Source: Ruminococcus albus AD2013
GTDB taxonomy: Bacteria > Bacillota > Clostridia > Oscillospirales > Ruminococcaceae
Assembly (NCBI RefSeq): GCF_000526775.1
Contig: NZ_JAGS01000001.1
Coordinates: 1,054,001 to 1,118,000, forward strand
DNA: 64,000 bases
Reading direction: 5' to 3'
In this document: piece after piece, positions 1 to 8,492 of the stretch
How the letters are laid out: each line of letters starts with the position of its first letter
Position numbering within the stretch: position 1 is the stretch's first letter
Made by a program: the position numbers and the translations under genes
The notes under the pieces: generated by a model
Database searches by the model: none
What the model saw: the letters and a program-made list of their open reading frames with translations, nothing else
What the model was told of the DNA's origin: nothing

Positions 1-501
1 GGTGCCGGCAACAAAATGATAAACGTGATCGAGAGCGATGAAAAGACCTTTGAGATGAATTCCCCCAGACAGTACGCACTTGGTCAGCAGCACAAGCATC
101 TTCCCGAAATGCAGAAGATATGCGGCATGAAATACGCTCCCATGTTCAACCCTATCGTTGACGACTATTACAGCGGTATGGTAGTGAGCGTTCCTCTGGT
201 AACAAGATGCCTGACAAAGAAGTACACTCCCGCGGAGATACACGAGATAATGACCGCTCACTATGCAGGTCAGCATTTTGTAAAGGTAATGGAACTTGGC
301 GGCACAGAAACACTGGCTGATGGTTTCCTTGCGGCAAATACACTGGCTGATACCAACAATATGCAGATATTTGTATGCGGAAACGACGATCAGATACTGC
401 TGTGTTCGAGATTTGACAATCTCGGAAAGGGCGCAAGCGGCGCTGCTATGCAGAATATGAACATCATGCTGGGCATTGATGAAACCACAGGTCTTGAATA
501 G
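1..501 (+). CDS. argC: N-acetyl-gamma-glutamyl-phosphate reductase, C-terminal part (5' end outside window)
   Basis: The reading frame is open from the first base and ends with TAG at 499-501, so this is the 3' part of a gene that starts before the window. The final stretch FDNLGKGASGAAMQNMNIMLG is characteristic of the C-terminus of ArgC, which uses NADPH to reduce N-acetylglutamyl phosphate to the semialdehyde in cytoplasmic arginine synthesis. About 166 residues are visible, roughly half of a usual ArgC. The N-terminal NADP-binding domain and the active-site Cys lie outside the window. The gene heads a run of arg genes on the same strand (argJ, argB, argD, argF). The operon promoter and any ArgR site must be further upstream. 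Confidence 0.95.
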   Translation, partial: GAGNKMINVIESDEKTFEMNSPRQYALGQQHKHLPEMQKICGMKYAPMFNPIVDDYYSGMVVSVPLVTRCLTKKYTPAEIHEIMTAHYAGQHFVKVMELGGTETLADGFLAANTLADTNNMQIFVCGNDDQILLCSRFDNLGKGASGAAMQNMNIMLGIDETTGLE

Positions 502-519
502 ATTATTTAAGGTGAATTT

Positions 520-1857
520 ATGAAAAAAACGTTCGCTGCAGCATTGGCACTTTTAATGACAATATCAATGGCGTCATGCGGCAATTTCGGAAGACCCGAT
601 CCTAAGACCCTTGAAAGGGCAAACGAAGATCAGGATTCTTCACGGAGAAGTCTTGTTGATGAGATGTTCACATCTGACGAGGAAAGCTCAGCAAACGATA
701 ACGCTGAGTGCACCATCGAAGATGACCCCGAAAATTTTGTAAAAGTCACTGTCGAGAACATGACCCTGGAAGAAAAGATCGGACAGCTTTTCTTTGTGAG
801 GGCTGATGCACTGGAAACAGGATATGAAAACAAAGTCGTAAATGACGATAATATCGGCGGAGTAACTTATGTTGATGATATGATGATCGATGCTCTCAAA
901 AAGTACCATGTGGGCGGAGTTGTCCTGATGGAAAAGAACATCATAGACGAAGACAAGCTGGTTAAATTAACTTCTGATCTTCAGTCGAATTCCGATTATC
1001 CGATTTTTATCGGTGTTGAGGAACTAGGCGGTGAATTGGCGCCTATCGCAAACAACATGAATTTCGATGTTGCTTTATTCGGTAATATGAACGAAGTCGG
1101 TAAAACCGCCACAGCGGCAAATGCAAAGAAGGTCGGCAAAGCTATCGGCAAATATCTTTCTGGCTATGGCATAAATCTGGACTTTGCGCCGATCGCAGAT
1201 GTTTCGGATGACGAAGAAAAAGTTAAAGCCAGCAATTTTGCGGCTGACCCTGTGATGGTCGGTGAAATGGCAGAAGCTGAGATAGAAGGTCTTCACGAAG
1301 CTGGTGTTATGACGGCTGTAAAGCACTTTCCAGGATACGGTGACGCTGTGACGAACAAGAAAAACGTTCCCGTCAACAATATGTCGTGGGACGAGATAAT
1401 GGTGGACAGCGGTCTTGCTTTTGCAGGGGCACTTGAAAAAACTGATATGCTGATGGTGGGACATATAATGCTTCCCGAGGTCAGCGACGATGGTCTTCCC
1501 GCTTCGATGTCACAGCAGATAATTCAGGACAAAATAAGAGATGAAATGAAATTCAGGGGCGTTGTAATAACAGATGCGATGTCGGCTAAATGCATAACAG
1601 AAAACTACGTTAAGCGCGAGATCGCTGTAAATGCCATAATCGCAGGAGCTGATATCATACTGATGCCTTACGACCTGGATGAAGCTTATGACTCGGTGCT
1701 GACTGCTGTAAAGGACGGCAAGATAAACGAAGCAAGAATTAATAAGAGTGTTGAGAGAATACTCTGGCTAAAAGTTAAAAACCATCTTTTTGATGACAGA
1801 GCTGAAAAGTCTGATGATTCGTCAAAAGACACAGACAGTGATTCATCGGAAAGGTAA
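520..1857 (+). CDS. Glycoside hydrolase family 3 lipoprotein with degenerate active site
   Basis: A 445-residue protein with a lipoprotein signal (hydrophobic stretch, then M-A-S-C at about residues 18-20) and an acidic linker before a GH3 N-terminal (NagZ/beta-N-acetylhexosaminidase) barrel. It keeps the KHFPG strand (about 268-272) and the nucleophile motif V-I-T-D-A-M with D352. However, the normal KHFPGHGD...DSH signature reads KHFPGYGDAVTNKKN, so the His of the Asp-His acid/base dyad is missing. The E/D-x-E-G-G motif has become E-E-L-G-G, and the Arg-containing substrate loop has become KASNF. An intact paralog lies at 49259-50623. The gene sits 18 bp after argC and 12 bp before argJ, with the ribosome binding site AAGGTG at 508-513. 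It may be a surface sugar-binding or altered-specificity protein; catalytic loss is inferred from residues only. Confidence 0.85.
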   Translation: MKKTFAAALALLMTISMASCGNFGRPDPKTLERANEDQDSSRRSLVDEMFTSDEESSANDNAECTIEDDPENFVKVTVENMTLEEKIGQLFFVRADALETGYENKVVNDDNIGGVTYVDDMMIDALKKYHVGGVVLMEKNIIDEDKLVKLTSDLQSNSDYPIFIGVEELGGELAPIANNMNFDVALFGNMNEVGKTATAANAKKVGKAIGKYLSGYGINLDFAPIADVSDDEEKVKASNFAADPVMVGEMAEAEIEGLHEAGVMTAVKHFPGYGDAVTNKKNVPVNNMSWDEIMVDSGLAFAGALEKTDMLMVGHIMLPEVSDDGLPASMSQQIIQDKIRDEMKFRGVVITDAMSAKCITENYVKREIAVNAIIAGADIILMPYDLDEAYDSVLTAVKDGKINEARINKSVERILWLKVKNHLFDDRAEKSDDSSKDTDSDSSER

Positions 1858-1869
1858 GGAGAGATAGAT

Positions 1870-3168
1870 ATGAAAGAAATAAACAAGGTCGTATACAACG
1901 GCTACAAATATATCGATGGCGGCGTTTGTGCTGCTAAGGGTTTCAAAGCAAACGGTCTTTACTGCGGCATAAAGAAGGCAATGGATGCAGCTGAGACTCC
2001 TGACGGAAATGAAAGCCCTGTTTCAAACACCAAGCCTGATCTTTGTCTGGTGGCATCTGACGTTATGTGCAGTGCTGCGGCTGTTTTCACACAGAACAAG
2101 GTAAAGGGTGCGCCTGTAACTGTTTCGCAGAAGCATCTTGAAAAGACAGGCGGTAAGGCTCAGGGATTTATACTGAATTCAAAGAATGCCAACACCTGCA
2201 ACGCTGACGGTGAAGCTAAGGCACTGAAAATGTGCGAACTGGCTGCAAACAAGCTGGGCATCAAGACCGAGGAAATGCTTATCGCTCAGACAGGCGTTAT
2301 CGGTCAGATAATGCCGATAGAGCCTGTTGAAAAGGCTATGGACGATCTTTACAGCGGACTTGCTTATGACGGCAATGAAAAGGCTGCCATCGCAATAATG
2401 ACTACCGATACCGTAAAGAAAGAGGTAGCTGTAGAGTTCGAGATAGACGGAAAGACCTGTCACATAGGCGGCATGGGCAAGGGCAGCGGCATGATACATC
2501 CTAACATGGCTACTACACTGAATGTCATCACCACTGACTGCGCAGTTAGTCCCGAGATGCTGAAAAAGGCTCTTAGTGAGATAGTTAAGGTAACTTACAA
2601 CTGTCTTTCGGTTGACGGAGATCAGTCCACAAACGATACCTGTGCTGTTATGGCTAACGGTCTTGCAGGAAACAATGAGATCAATGCCGAGGGCGCTGAT
2701 TTCGACAAGTTCAAGCAGGGTCTGTTCATCATAATGAGCAACATCACAAAGATGCTGGCTAAGGACGGCGAAGGCGCTACCAAGCTGCTGGAATGCAATG
2801 TATGCGGTGCTAAAGATCAGGACGATGCTATCATCATCGCTAAGAGCGTTATCTGTTCTCCCCTGTTCAAGTGTGCTATGTTCGGTGCTGACGCTAACTG
2901 GGGACGCATACTGTGTGCCGTCGGTTATGCAGATGCTGAGTTCGATATAAACAAGGTAGATGTTAAGATCGCATCAAAGCAGGGCGAGATACACGTTTGC
3001 GAGAACGGTGCGGGTATACCTTTCTCAGAGGAAGAAGCCAAGAAGATACTGCTCGAAGACGAGATATTCATAAATGTATGCGTAGGTGACGGCGAGGGCA
3101 AAGCCACTGCTTGGGGCTGTGACCTTACATATGATTACGTTAAGATAAACGGCGATTACAGAAGTTAA
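1870..3168 (+). CDS. argJ: Bifunctional glutamate N-acetyltransferase / amino-acid acetyltransferase
   Basis: A 432-residue ArgJ. It transfers the acetyl group from N-acetylornithine to glutamate, and usually also makes N-acetylglutamate from acetyl-CoA, which closes the acetyl cycle of arginine synthesis. The autoproteolysis region MGKGSGMIHPNMATTLNVIT is intact, with cleavage expected between Ala and the first Thr to give alpha and beta chains. The C-terminal region with GADANWGRILCAVGYA is also typical. The length (about 400-430) is normal for the family, with a small insert near residues 40-60. The ribosome binding site AAGGAGAG is just upstream. The gene follows the GH3 gene closely and precedes the TraX-like gene by 46 bp. 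The presence of ArgJ rather than ArgE fits a cyclic pathway. Confidence 0.97.
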   Translation: MKEINKVVYNGYKYIDGGVCAAKGFKANGLYCGIKKAMDAAETPDGNESPVSNTKPDLCLVASDVMCSAAAVFTQNKVKGAPVTVSQKHLEKTGGKAQGFILNSKNANTCNADGEAKALKMCELAANKLGIKTEEMLIAQTGVIGQIMPIEPVEKAMDDLYSGLAYDGNEKAAIAIMTTDTVKKEVAVEFEIDGKTCHIGGMGKGSGMIHPNMATTLNVITTDCAVSPEMLKKALSEIVKVTYNCLSVDGDQSTNDTCAVMANGLAGNNEINAEGADFDKFKQGLFIIMSNITKMLAKDGEGATKLLECNVCGAKDQDDAIIIAKSVICSPLFKCAMFGADANWGRILCAVGYADAEFDINKVDVKIASKQGEIHVCENGAGIPFSEEEAKKILLEDEIFINVCVGDGEGKATAWGCDLTYDYVKINGDYRS

Positions 3169-3214
3169 GAAATAAAAATAGTTCTGTAAATATCAAAAGA
3201 AAGGACAGCAGAAT

Positions 3215-4024
3215 ATGGAAAACACACTCGGAAATGTTTTTGCGCCGTCTGAGGAACGCGGATTCATCAACCGCAACGCGCTGAAATACATAGTTATCGT
3301 GGCTATGCTGATAGACCACATAGCTGAATTGTTCGAGAGTTCGATCGACCCTACAGTATACCACATAATGAGGTTCATAGGCAGACTTACGGGTCCGACC
3401 ATGGCATTCTTTCTGGCGGAGGGTGCCAAGTATACGCGGGATATAGCTAAATATCAGAAAAGGCTTGCGATATTTGCTGCGGTATCATGGCTGCCATTCC
3501 TTTTCGCAAACATGGGACCCCAAAAGCTTATTTCGGCTCCATTTAATTTGATTTTTCAGAGTGTAATTTTCACGCTATTTCTGGGAATAACGGCTATCAG
3601 GCTTTGGAACAGCAATAGGTATGACAAACAATCGAAGATCATATTGACAGTTGGGCTATGTCTTATCTCGGTTATAGGCGATTGGCCGATAATGGATGTT
3701 CTTGCGCCGCTGTTTATGTATCTTTACAAAGATGATAAGAAGAAGCGTTACATCTCGGTTACGCTTACTTACCTGCCGCTGATGCTGATGGTTATCATAT
3801 TAAGCGGCATAGATAAGGATTTGCATACTTTAGGTGCCGTCATTTCAAACGGTTGGCAAAAAAACTGGCATCAGGTGGGTGTACTTATGGTACCGCTGAT
3901 AATAATTTTCTGCTACAATGGAAAAGGCGGAAAGAAGAATGCTTTCAACAAGTGGTTCTTCTATATATTCTACCCTGCACATCTGCTGATACTGGGCATC
4001 ATTAAATGGGTAGTGCTTGCATAA
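3215..4024 (+). CDS. TraX-like integral membrane protein
   Basis: A 269-residue polytopic membrane protein. The N-terminal region NALKYIVIVAMLIDHIAELF followed by a M-R-F-I-G-R-L-T-x-P stretch is the hallmark of the TraX family. In F plasmid TraX acetylates pilin, and chromosomal Firmicute homologs have no assigned substrate. About seven hydrophobic segments are spread over the chain. The ribosome binding site AAAGGACAG lies about 6 nt before the ATG. The gene lies between argJ and a GyrI-like gene on the arg strand, separated by 46 and 9 bp, so it is probably cotranscribed with arg genes. Nothing in the sequence links it to arginine chemistry. An acetyltransferase role is possible from the family name only. 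Confidence 0.8.
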   Translation: MENTLGNVFAPSEERGFINRNALKYIVIVAMLIDHIAELFESSIDPTVYHIMRFIGRLTGPTMAFFLAEGAKYTRDIAKYQKRLAIFAAVSWLPFLFANMGPQKLISAPFNLIFQSVIFTLFLGITAIRLWNSNRYDKQSKIILTVGLCLISVIGDWPIMDVLAPLFMYLYKDDKKKRYISVTLTYLPLMLMVIILSGIDKDLHTLGAVISNGWQKNWHQVGVLMVPLIIIFCYNGKGGKKNAFNKWFFYIFYPAHLLILGIIKWVVLA

Positions 4025-4033
4025 GGAGTTAAT

Positions 4034-4666
4034 ATGGCTTTCGATTTCAAGAAAGAATACAAAGAGTATTATATGCCGCCGAAAAAGCCTGTTATCGTCG
4101 ATGTTCCCGAAATGAGCTACATCGCGGTGAGGGGCAAGGGCGACCCGAATGAAGAAGACGGCGAATACAAGCAGGCTGTCGGGGTGCTGTATGCTGTGGC
4201 GTACACGCTGAAAATGAGTTACAAGGCCGACCATAGAATAGAAGGATTTTTTGAGTATGTAGTACCTCCGCTGGAAGGTCTGTGGAAGCAGGACGGTTCG
4301 GACAGCATAGATTATTCCCACAAGGACGGCTTTCAGTGGGTCGCGATGATACGTCTGCCCGACTTTATAACCAAGGCGGACTTTGAGTGGGCGGTGGAAA
4401 CTGCCACGAAAAAGAAAAAGCTTGACTGTTCAAAGGCTGAATACCTCACGCTTAATGAGGGGCTTTGTGTGCAGATGATGCATATCGGTTCTTACGATGA
4501 CGAGCCCGCATCTGTTGAGATGATGAACAGATTCATCGCAGAACAGGGTTATGTCAATGATATATGTGAAGAAAGACAGCATCACGAGATCTATCTTTCA
4601 GACCCGCGAAAAACTGAGCCCGCGAAGCTCAAAACGGTCAGCAGGCACCCTATTAAAAAAGGCTAA
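4034..4666 (+). CDS. GyrI-like small-molecule-binding domain protein
   Basis: A 210-residue soluble protein whose opening FDFKKEYKEYYMPPKKP and the following V-P-x-M-x-Y-I-A-V-R-G-x-G-D-P segment are typical of the stand-alone GyrI-like (SOUL/BmrR effector-domain) family in Firmicutes. Members bind hydrophobic ligands or hydrolyse small electrophiles, but most are uncharacterised. There is no DNA-binding domain. The ribosome binding site AAGGAGTT is 6 nt upstream of the ATG. The gene is 9 bp after the TraX-like gene and 38 bp before argB, so it likely belongs to the same transcript. The ligand is not predictable from sequence. Confidence 0.75.
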   Translation: MAFDFKKEYKEYYMPPKKPVIVDVPEMSYIAVRGKGDPNEEDGEYKQAVGVLYAVAYTLKMSYKADHRIEGFFEYVVPPLEGLWKQDGSDSIDYSHKDGFQWVAMIRLPDFITKADFEWAVETATKKKKLDCSKAEYLTLNEGLCVQMMHIGSYDDEPASVEMMNRFIAEQGYVNDICEERQHHEIYLSDPRKTEPAKLKTVSRHPIKKG

Positions 4667-4704
4667 TAATTTCCCATAAGGGATAATATAAAGGAAGATG
4701 TAAA

Positions 4705-5568
4705 ATGGATATTTCAAACAGCATAAGAAGTCAGATACTCAGTGATGCTTTGCCTTACATACAGAAGTATCACGATAAGGTAGTTGTTGTAAAATACGGC
4801 GGAAATGCCATGACTAACGAAGCTCTTAAAGAGGCTGTCATGAGCGATATCGTTCTGCTTAGCGAAGTTGGCATAAAGGTCGTGCTGGTACACGGCGGCG
4901 GCCCCGAGATAAATGCTATGCTCAAGAGAGTCGGCATTGAGAGCAAATTCATCAACGGTCTGAGATACACCGACAAGGAGACTATGGATATAGTCAAGAT
5001 GGTACTTTGCGGCAAGCTTAACAAGGAGCTTGTATCGGCTTTGCAGCTTCACGGCGGAAATGCACTGGGACTCTGCGGATGCGACGGCAGATTGATCATC
5101 GCTGATAAGCTTGACCGTGATGACGGCGAGGACTACGGCTATGTCGGTGAGATAAAGAAGGTCACCACAAAGCCCATACTTGACGCACTGAAAGATGGCT
5201 ATGTGCCGATAATCTCCACTGTAGGTATCGGCGAGGACGGACAGAGCTACAATATCAATGCTGATACTGCGGCTTCGAGAATAGCTTCCTGCCTGAGAGC
5301 TGAAAAGCTTATACTCATGACAGATATCGTTGGTCTGCTGAAGGACAAGGACGATGACAGCACACTTATCCCTCAGGTAAATGTGAGCGAAGTGCCTTTC
5401 CTGAAGAAGTCGGGCATAATCAGCGGCGGTATGATACCCAAGATAGACTGCTGCGTGGAGGCAGTCAGACGCGGCGTCAAGAGGACCTCCATAATCGATG
5501 GCAGAGTTCCCCACTCGATACTTATCGAGCTGCTTACAAATGAGGGCATCGGTACACAGTTCAACTGA
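4705..5568 (+). CDS. argB: Acetylglutamate kinase
   Basis: A 287-residue amino-acid kinase that phosphorylates N-acetylglutamate with ATP, the second step of arginine synthesis. It shows the N-terminal VVVKYGGNAM phosphate-binding strand, the LVHGGGPEIN glycine loop, NINADTAASRIA for substrate and nucleotide binding, LLTDIVG-type LMTDIVGLL, and the conserved SGGMIPKI near the C-terminus. The N-terminal extension (SNSIRSQILSDALPYIQKYH) is of the kind found in arginine-sensitive, hexameric enzymes, so feedback inhibition is possible. The ribosome binding site AAGGAAG precedes the ATG. The stop codon TGA overlaps the ATG of the next gene by one base, suggesting coupled translation. Confidence 0.97.
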   Translation: MDISNSIRSQILSDALPYIQKYHDKVVVVKYGGNAMTNEALKEAVMSDIVLLSEVGIKVVLVHGGGPEINAMLKRVGIESKFINGLRYTDKETMDIVKMVLCGKLNKELVSALQLHGGNALGLCGCDGRLIIADKLDRDDGEDYGYVGEIKKVTTKPILDALKDGYVPIISTVGIGEDGQSYNINADTAASRIASCLRAEKLILMTDIVGLLKDKDDDSTLIPQVNVSEVPFLKKSGIISGGMIPKIDCCVEAVRRGVKRTSIIDGRVPHSILIELLTNEGIGTQFN

Positions 5569-6218
5569 TGGACAAAAATTACAAGCCATACATTAAGAAT
5601 GTTACCGAAGAGTATGATGATTCCGCTGAAGGATACAAAATGCGGGACGAGATGAAAGCTTACAGGAAGAAAACGTTCCTGAGTTGGACGATCGGATTAT
5701 TTTTAGCAGTGAATTTATTCTTGCTCCTCCCTTATGGATCTGCGCTGATAGTTGACTTCAAAAAGATACTCATGAATGAACCTCCTCATGCAAATCTGAA
5801 AGAAGTGCTCCCCTATGTTGGCTTACCGATTATCGTAACTGCGATCATGTCTTTGTTGATAGGATTTGTGAAGTACGATGGTGCTCTAAAATCACAATAC
5901 TCTCCGTACAAACAATATAATATCCGCAAACCCGATGAATATCTGAGGTATAAAAATACTTTCAGATTTACGGAAACAAGTGTTTTCTTTGATGGAAGGT
6001 ATATATTCGGGCGTATGTTTTACAAAGACATTGAGATATTTGTGACCGATGACTATTATTATATAATACATGATAATGGATATATAATGCAAGACTATGA
6101 AAATATAATACAAGATAATAAAAAATACCGAATGGACATAAACGGTTTTGAATGCGAGCCTGAGCAATTTCTTAATTTTATGGAGAGCAAAGGGGTAAGA
6201 GTTATTACCGATAAATAA
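5568..6218 (+). CDS. YcxB-like two-TM membrane protein, copy 1
   Basis: A 216-residue protein of unknown function. It has a charged N-terminal stretch, two hydrophobic segments at about residues 36-64 and 84-104, and a soluble C-terminal domain with alternating beta-type pattern (KNTFRFTETSVFF...YKDIEIFVTDDYYYIIHDNGY). This topology resembles YcxB-like proteins of Firmicutes. The start ATG overlaps the argB stop by one base. The next gene (6239-6784) has the same architecture and is probably a diverged paralog. A-T rich codon use in the C-terminal half (around 6050-6130) differs from the neighbouring arg genes, which may mean later acquisition. Confidence 0.6.
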   Translation: MDKNYKPYIKNVTEEYDDSAEGYKMRDEMKAYRKKTFLSWTIGLFLAVNLFLLLPYGSALIVDFKKILMNEPPHANLKEVLPYVGLPIIVTAIMSLLIGFVKYDGALKSQYSPYKQYNIRKPDEYLRYKNTFRFTETSVFFDGRYIFGRMFYKDIEIFVTDDYYYIIHDNGYIMQDYENIIQDNKKYRMDINGFECEPEQFLNFMESKGVRVITDK

Positions 6219-6238
6219 CCGTTCTGAAAGGAGAAACA

Positions 6239-6784
6239 ATGATGATAGTACTGTTTCAGAACAGCACGACCGTGAAATCAGAAAGCAACAAATCTGATTA
6301 TGACATAATCCACGAGAACAATGAACTCAACAGGAGAAAGAAAAAGCTTCGCTACGGTGTTACTTTTGCAGTTGCTTTGCCACTGTTTATTATGATATAC
6401 GGTCTGATGCTGCCAAGACTTTTCCAAACTTACACCACTGCGAGTGCAATATTCCTTATATGCATTGCGATAGGTTATCTGCCATCGGAGATGATAGTGA
6501 GGTCGGTTTTCGGCAAGGGTACCGGAACAGGAGAAGTTATGAGCGGACCGAAGATATTCAAATACGTTTTCACGGATGAAAAAATAATGGTAACCCGCGA
6601 CTTTGATACGATAAATATACCCTACAGCGGTATCGAAAGGGTAACTCAGAATCCCTACTATTTCAACCTTTATTTTATGGGTAATAAGTATACCATAGAT
6701 AAGCAAGGTTTCACCTGCCCTGTTACTGAATTTGAAAAGCTGATGTATGATATGGGCAAGGAAATCGAGATAGAATTAAGCTAA
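6239..6784 (+). CDS. YcxB-like two-TM membrane protein, copy 2
   Basis: A 181-residue protein with an N-terminal charged region, two hydrophobic segments at about residues 41-60 and 65-85, and a soluble C-terminal domain (FKYVFTDEKIMVTRDFDTINIPYSGIERV). This is the same plan as the gene just upstream and as YcxB-like proteins. The ribosome binding site AAAGGAGAAA precedes two tandem ATGs at 6239 and 6242, and either could be used. The gene is 20 bp after copy 1 and 35 bp before argD. Function is unknown, and the pair is not a recognised part of arginine synthesis. Confidence 0.55.
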   Translation: MMIVLFQNSTTVKSESNKSDYDIIHENNELNRRKKKLRYGVTFAVALPLFIMIYGLMLPRLFQTYTTASAIFLICIAIGYLPSEMIVRSVFGKGTGTGEVMSGPKIFKYVFTDEKIMVTRDFDTINIPYSGIERVTQNPYYFNLYFMGNKYTIDKQGFTCPVTEFEKLMYDMGKEIEIELS

Positions 6785-6819
6785 AAAAATAAATCGATTC
6801 TTTGAAAGGAAAATGAAAA

Positions 6820-8001
6820 ATGAATACTATAGAACAGTTCAATGAACACGTTATGCCGACCTACGGAAGGTATGACCTGGTACTCGACAAGGGTGCTGAA
6901 CAGACAGCTGTCGACGAGGACGGCAAGCAGTACATAGATTTTGGCTCGGGTATCGGCACAAACAGCCTTGGCTACTGCAACGAGGAATGGGTAGATGCAG
7001 TATGCGCACAGGTAAAGAAGATACAGCACACCTCCAACTACTACTACACTAAAGTACAGGCTGATTTTGCGCAGAAGCTTTGCGGTATCACAGGTTACAG
7101 CAAGATGTTCTTCGGCAACTCGGGCGCCGAGGCTAATGAGTGTGCAATTAAGGTTGCAAGGAAGTACAGCTTTGACAAGTACGGCAAGGAAGCCGAGAGG
7201 AATATCATAATCACACTGGTGAACAGCTTCCACGGAAGGACAATGGGAACACTTTCCGCTACTGGACAGGACGTATTCCACAACTACTTCTTCCCTTTCC
7301 TGCCAGGATTTGTGAATGTAAAGGCTAATGATATCGATGACCTGAACAAGGTCATTGCTGAGAACGACGGCAAGATCTGCGCTATAATGTTTGAATGCAT
7401 TCAGGGCGAGGGCGGAGTTGTTGGTCTGGACGAAGCTTTTGTAAAGGCAATATTCGATGTTGCCGAGAAGAATGATATCCTGACTATCTGCGATGAAGTT
7501 CAGACAGGTGTAGGCAGGTCAGGCAAGTTCTTAGCTTGCATGAACTACGGCGTGAAGCCCAATATCGTGACCATGGCAAAGGGTCTGGCAGGCGGACTGC
7601 CTATCGGCGTTTGTCTGGCTGATGAGAAGTGCTGTGATGTTCTGACCAAGGGTACACACGGTTCTACATTCGGCGGAAACCCTGTTGTATGCGCAGGCGG
7701 GCTGGCTGTACTGAACAATGTAACAAAAGAAGGCTTCCTTGATGAAGTTATCAAGAAGGGTGACTATATCCGCGAGAAGCTGAAAGATGTTCCCGAAGTT
7801 ACAGGCATCAGCGGTATGGGACTTATGCTGGGTGTCAGCCTGAAGACCAAGACCGCAGGCGATGTTTGCAAGGCTTGTCTGGATAACGGTCTGCTGATAC
7901 TGACCGCTAAGGAAAAACTGCGTTTTCTGCCACCGCTGAACATCAGCTACGAGGAGATAGACAAGGGTCTGGCTATTCTCAAGGATATCCTTGAAAAATA
8001 A
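6820..8001 (+). CDS. argD: Acetylornithine aminotransferase
   Basis: A 393-residue class III, PLP-dependent aminotransferase that converts N-acetylglutamate semialdehyde to N-acetylornithine. It shows the FGNSGAEANECAIKVARKYS cofactor loop, SFHGRTMGTLSATGQ, CDEVQTGVGRSGKF and the PLP lysine in TMAKGLAGGLPIGV, followed by THGSTFGGNPVVCAG. All catalytic motifs and length (about 390-400) are normal. The family overlaps with succinylornithine and ornithine transaminases, but the operon context (argJ, argB, argF) supports ArgD. The ribosome binding site AAAGGAAA is 8 nt upstream of the ATG. A GNAT gene follows after 17 bp. Confidence 0.95.
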   Translation: MNTIEQFNEHVMPTYGRYDLVLDKGAEQTAVDEDGKQYIDFGSGIGTNSLGYCNEEWVDAVCAQVKKIQHTSNYYYTKVQADFAQKLCGITGYSKMFFGNSGAEANECAIKVARKYSFDKYGKEAERNIIITLVNSFHGRTMGTLSATGQDVFHNYFFPFLPGFVNVKANDIDDLNKVIAENDGKICAIMFECIQGEGGVVGLDEAFVKAIFDVAEKNDILTICDEVQTGVGRSGKFLACMNYGVKPNIVTMAKGLAGGLPIGVCLADEKCCDVLTKGTHGSTFGGNPVVCAGGLAVLNNVTKEGFLDEVIKKGDYIREKLKDVPEVTGISGMGLMLGVSLKTKTAGDVCKACLDNGLLILTAKEKLRFLPPLNISYEEIDKGLAILKDILEK

Positions 8002-8018
8002 TAGTTCGGAGGTATACC

Positions 8019-8459
8019 ATGACTATAAGGAAAATGGTTATCACGGACTACGATAAAGTTTACAGCCTGTGGCTTTCCTGCAAGGGCATGGGTCTGAATG
8101 ACCTTGATGATTCGAAAGAGGGCATAGCAAGATATCTGGAAAGAAATCCCGAAACGAGCTTTGTTGCCGAAGATGGCGAGAAAATCATCGGTGTGATAAT
8201 CGCAGGTCATGACGGCAGACGCGGTTACATTTACCACACTGCAGTTTCTCCCGATCACAGAGGACAGGGCATCGGTACAAAGCTTGTAGATGCGGCTATG
8301 AAAGCCCTCAAAGATCAGGGCATAAACAAGGCTGCACTTGTATGCTTCTCGAAAAACGAAGGCGGGAACACTTTCTGGGAGAAGGCAGGGTTCAGTCATA
8401 GGACTGACCTTACATACAGGAACAAGGCAATTTCCGAAATGAAAAGAATAGATACGTAA
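8019..8459 (+). CDS. GNAT family N-acetyltransferase
   Basis: A 146-residue GNAT-fold acetyltransferase. The acetyl-CoA binding segment VSPDHRGQGIGTKLVDAAMKAL (Q/R-x-x-G-x-G/A) is clear at about residues 85-106, and a C-terminal FWEKAGF strand is typical. The ribosome binding site GGAGGT precedes the ATG at 8019. It lies between argD and argF with gaps of 17 and 33 bp, so it is probably cotranscribed with the arginine genes. The substrate is not predictable. An N-acetylglutamate synthase role is conceivable from context, but ArgJ already provides that activity and single-domain GNATs are very diverse. Confidence 0.85.
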   Translation: MTIRKMVITDYDKVYSLWLSCKGMGLNDLDDSKEGIARYLERNPETSFVAEDGEKIIGVIIAGHDGRRGYIYHTAVSPDHRGQGIGTKLVDAAMKALKDQGINKAALVCFSKNEGGNTFWEKAGFSHRTDLTYRNKAISEMKRIDT

Positions 8460-8492
8460 ATAAATAATCTCAAACAATGGAGGTATTACAAT

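Noticed and set aside
4714..5589. A 291-codon minus-strand frame opposite argB
   Set aside because: It mirrors the argB gene and has no family pattern or ribosome binding site. Codon bias of the plus strand explains it.
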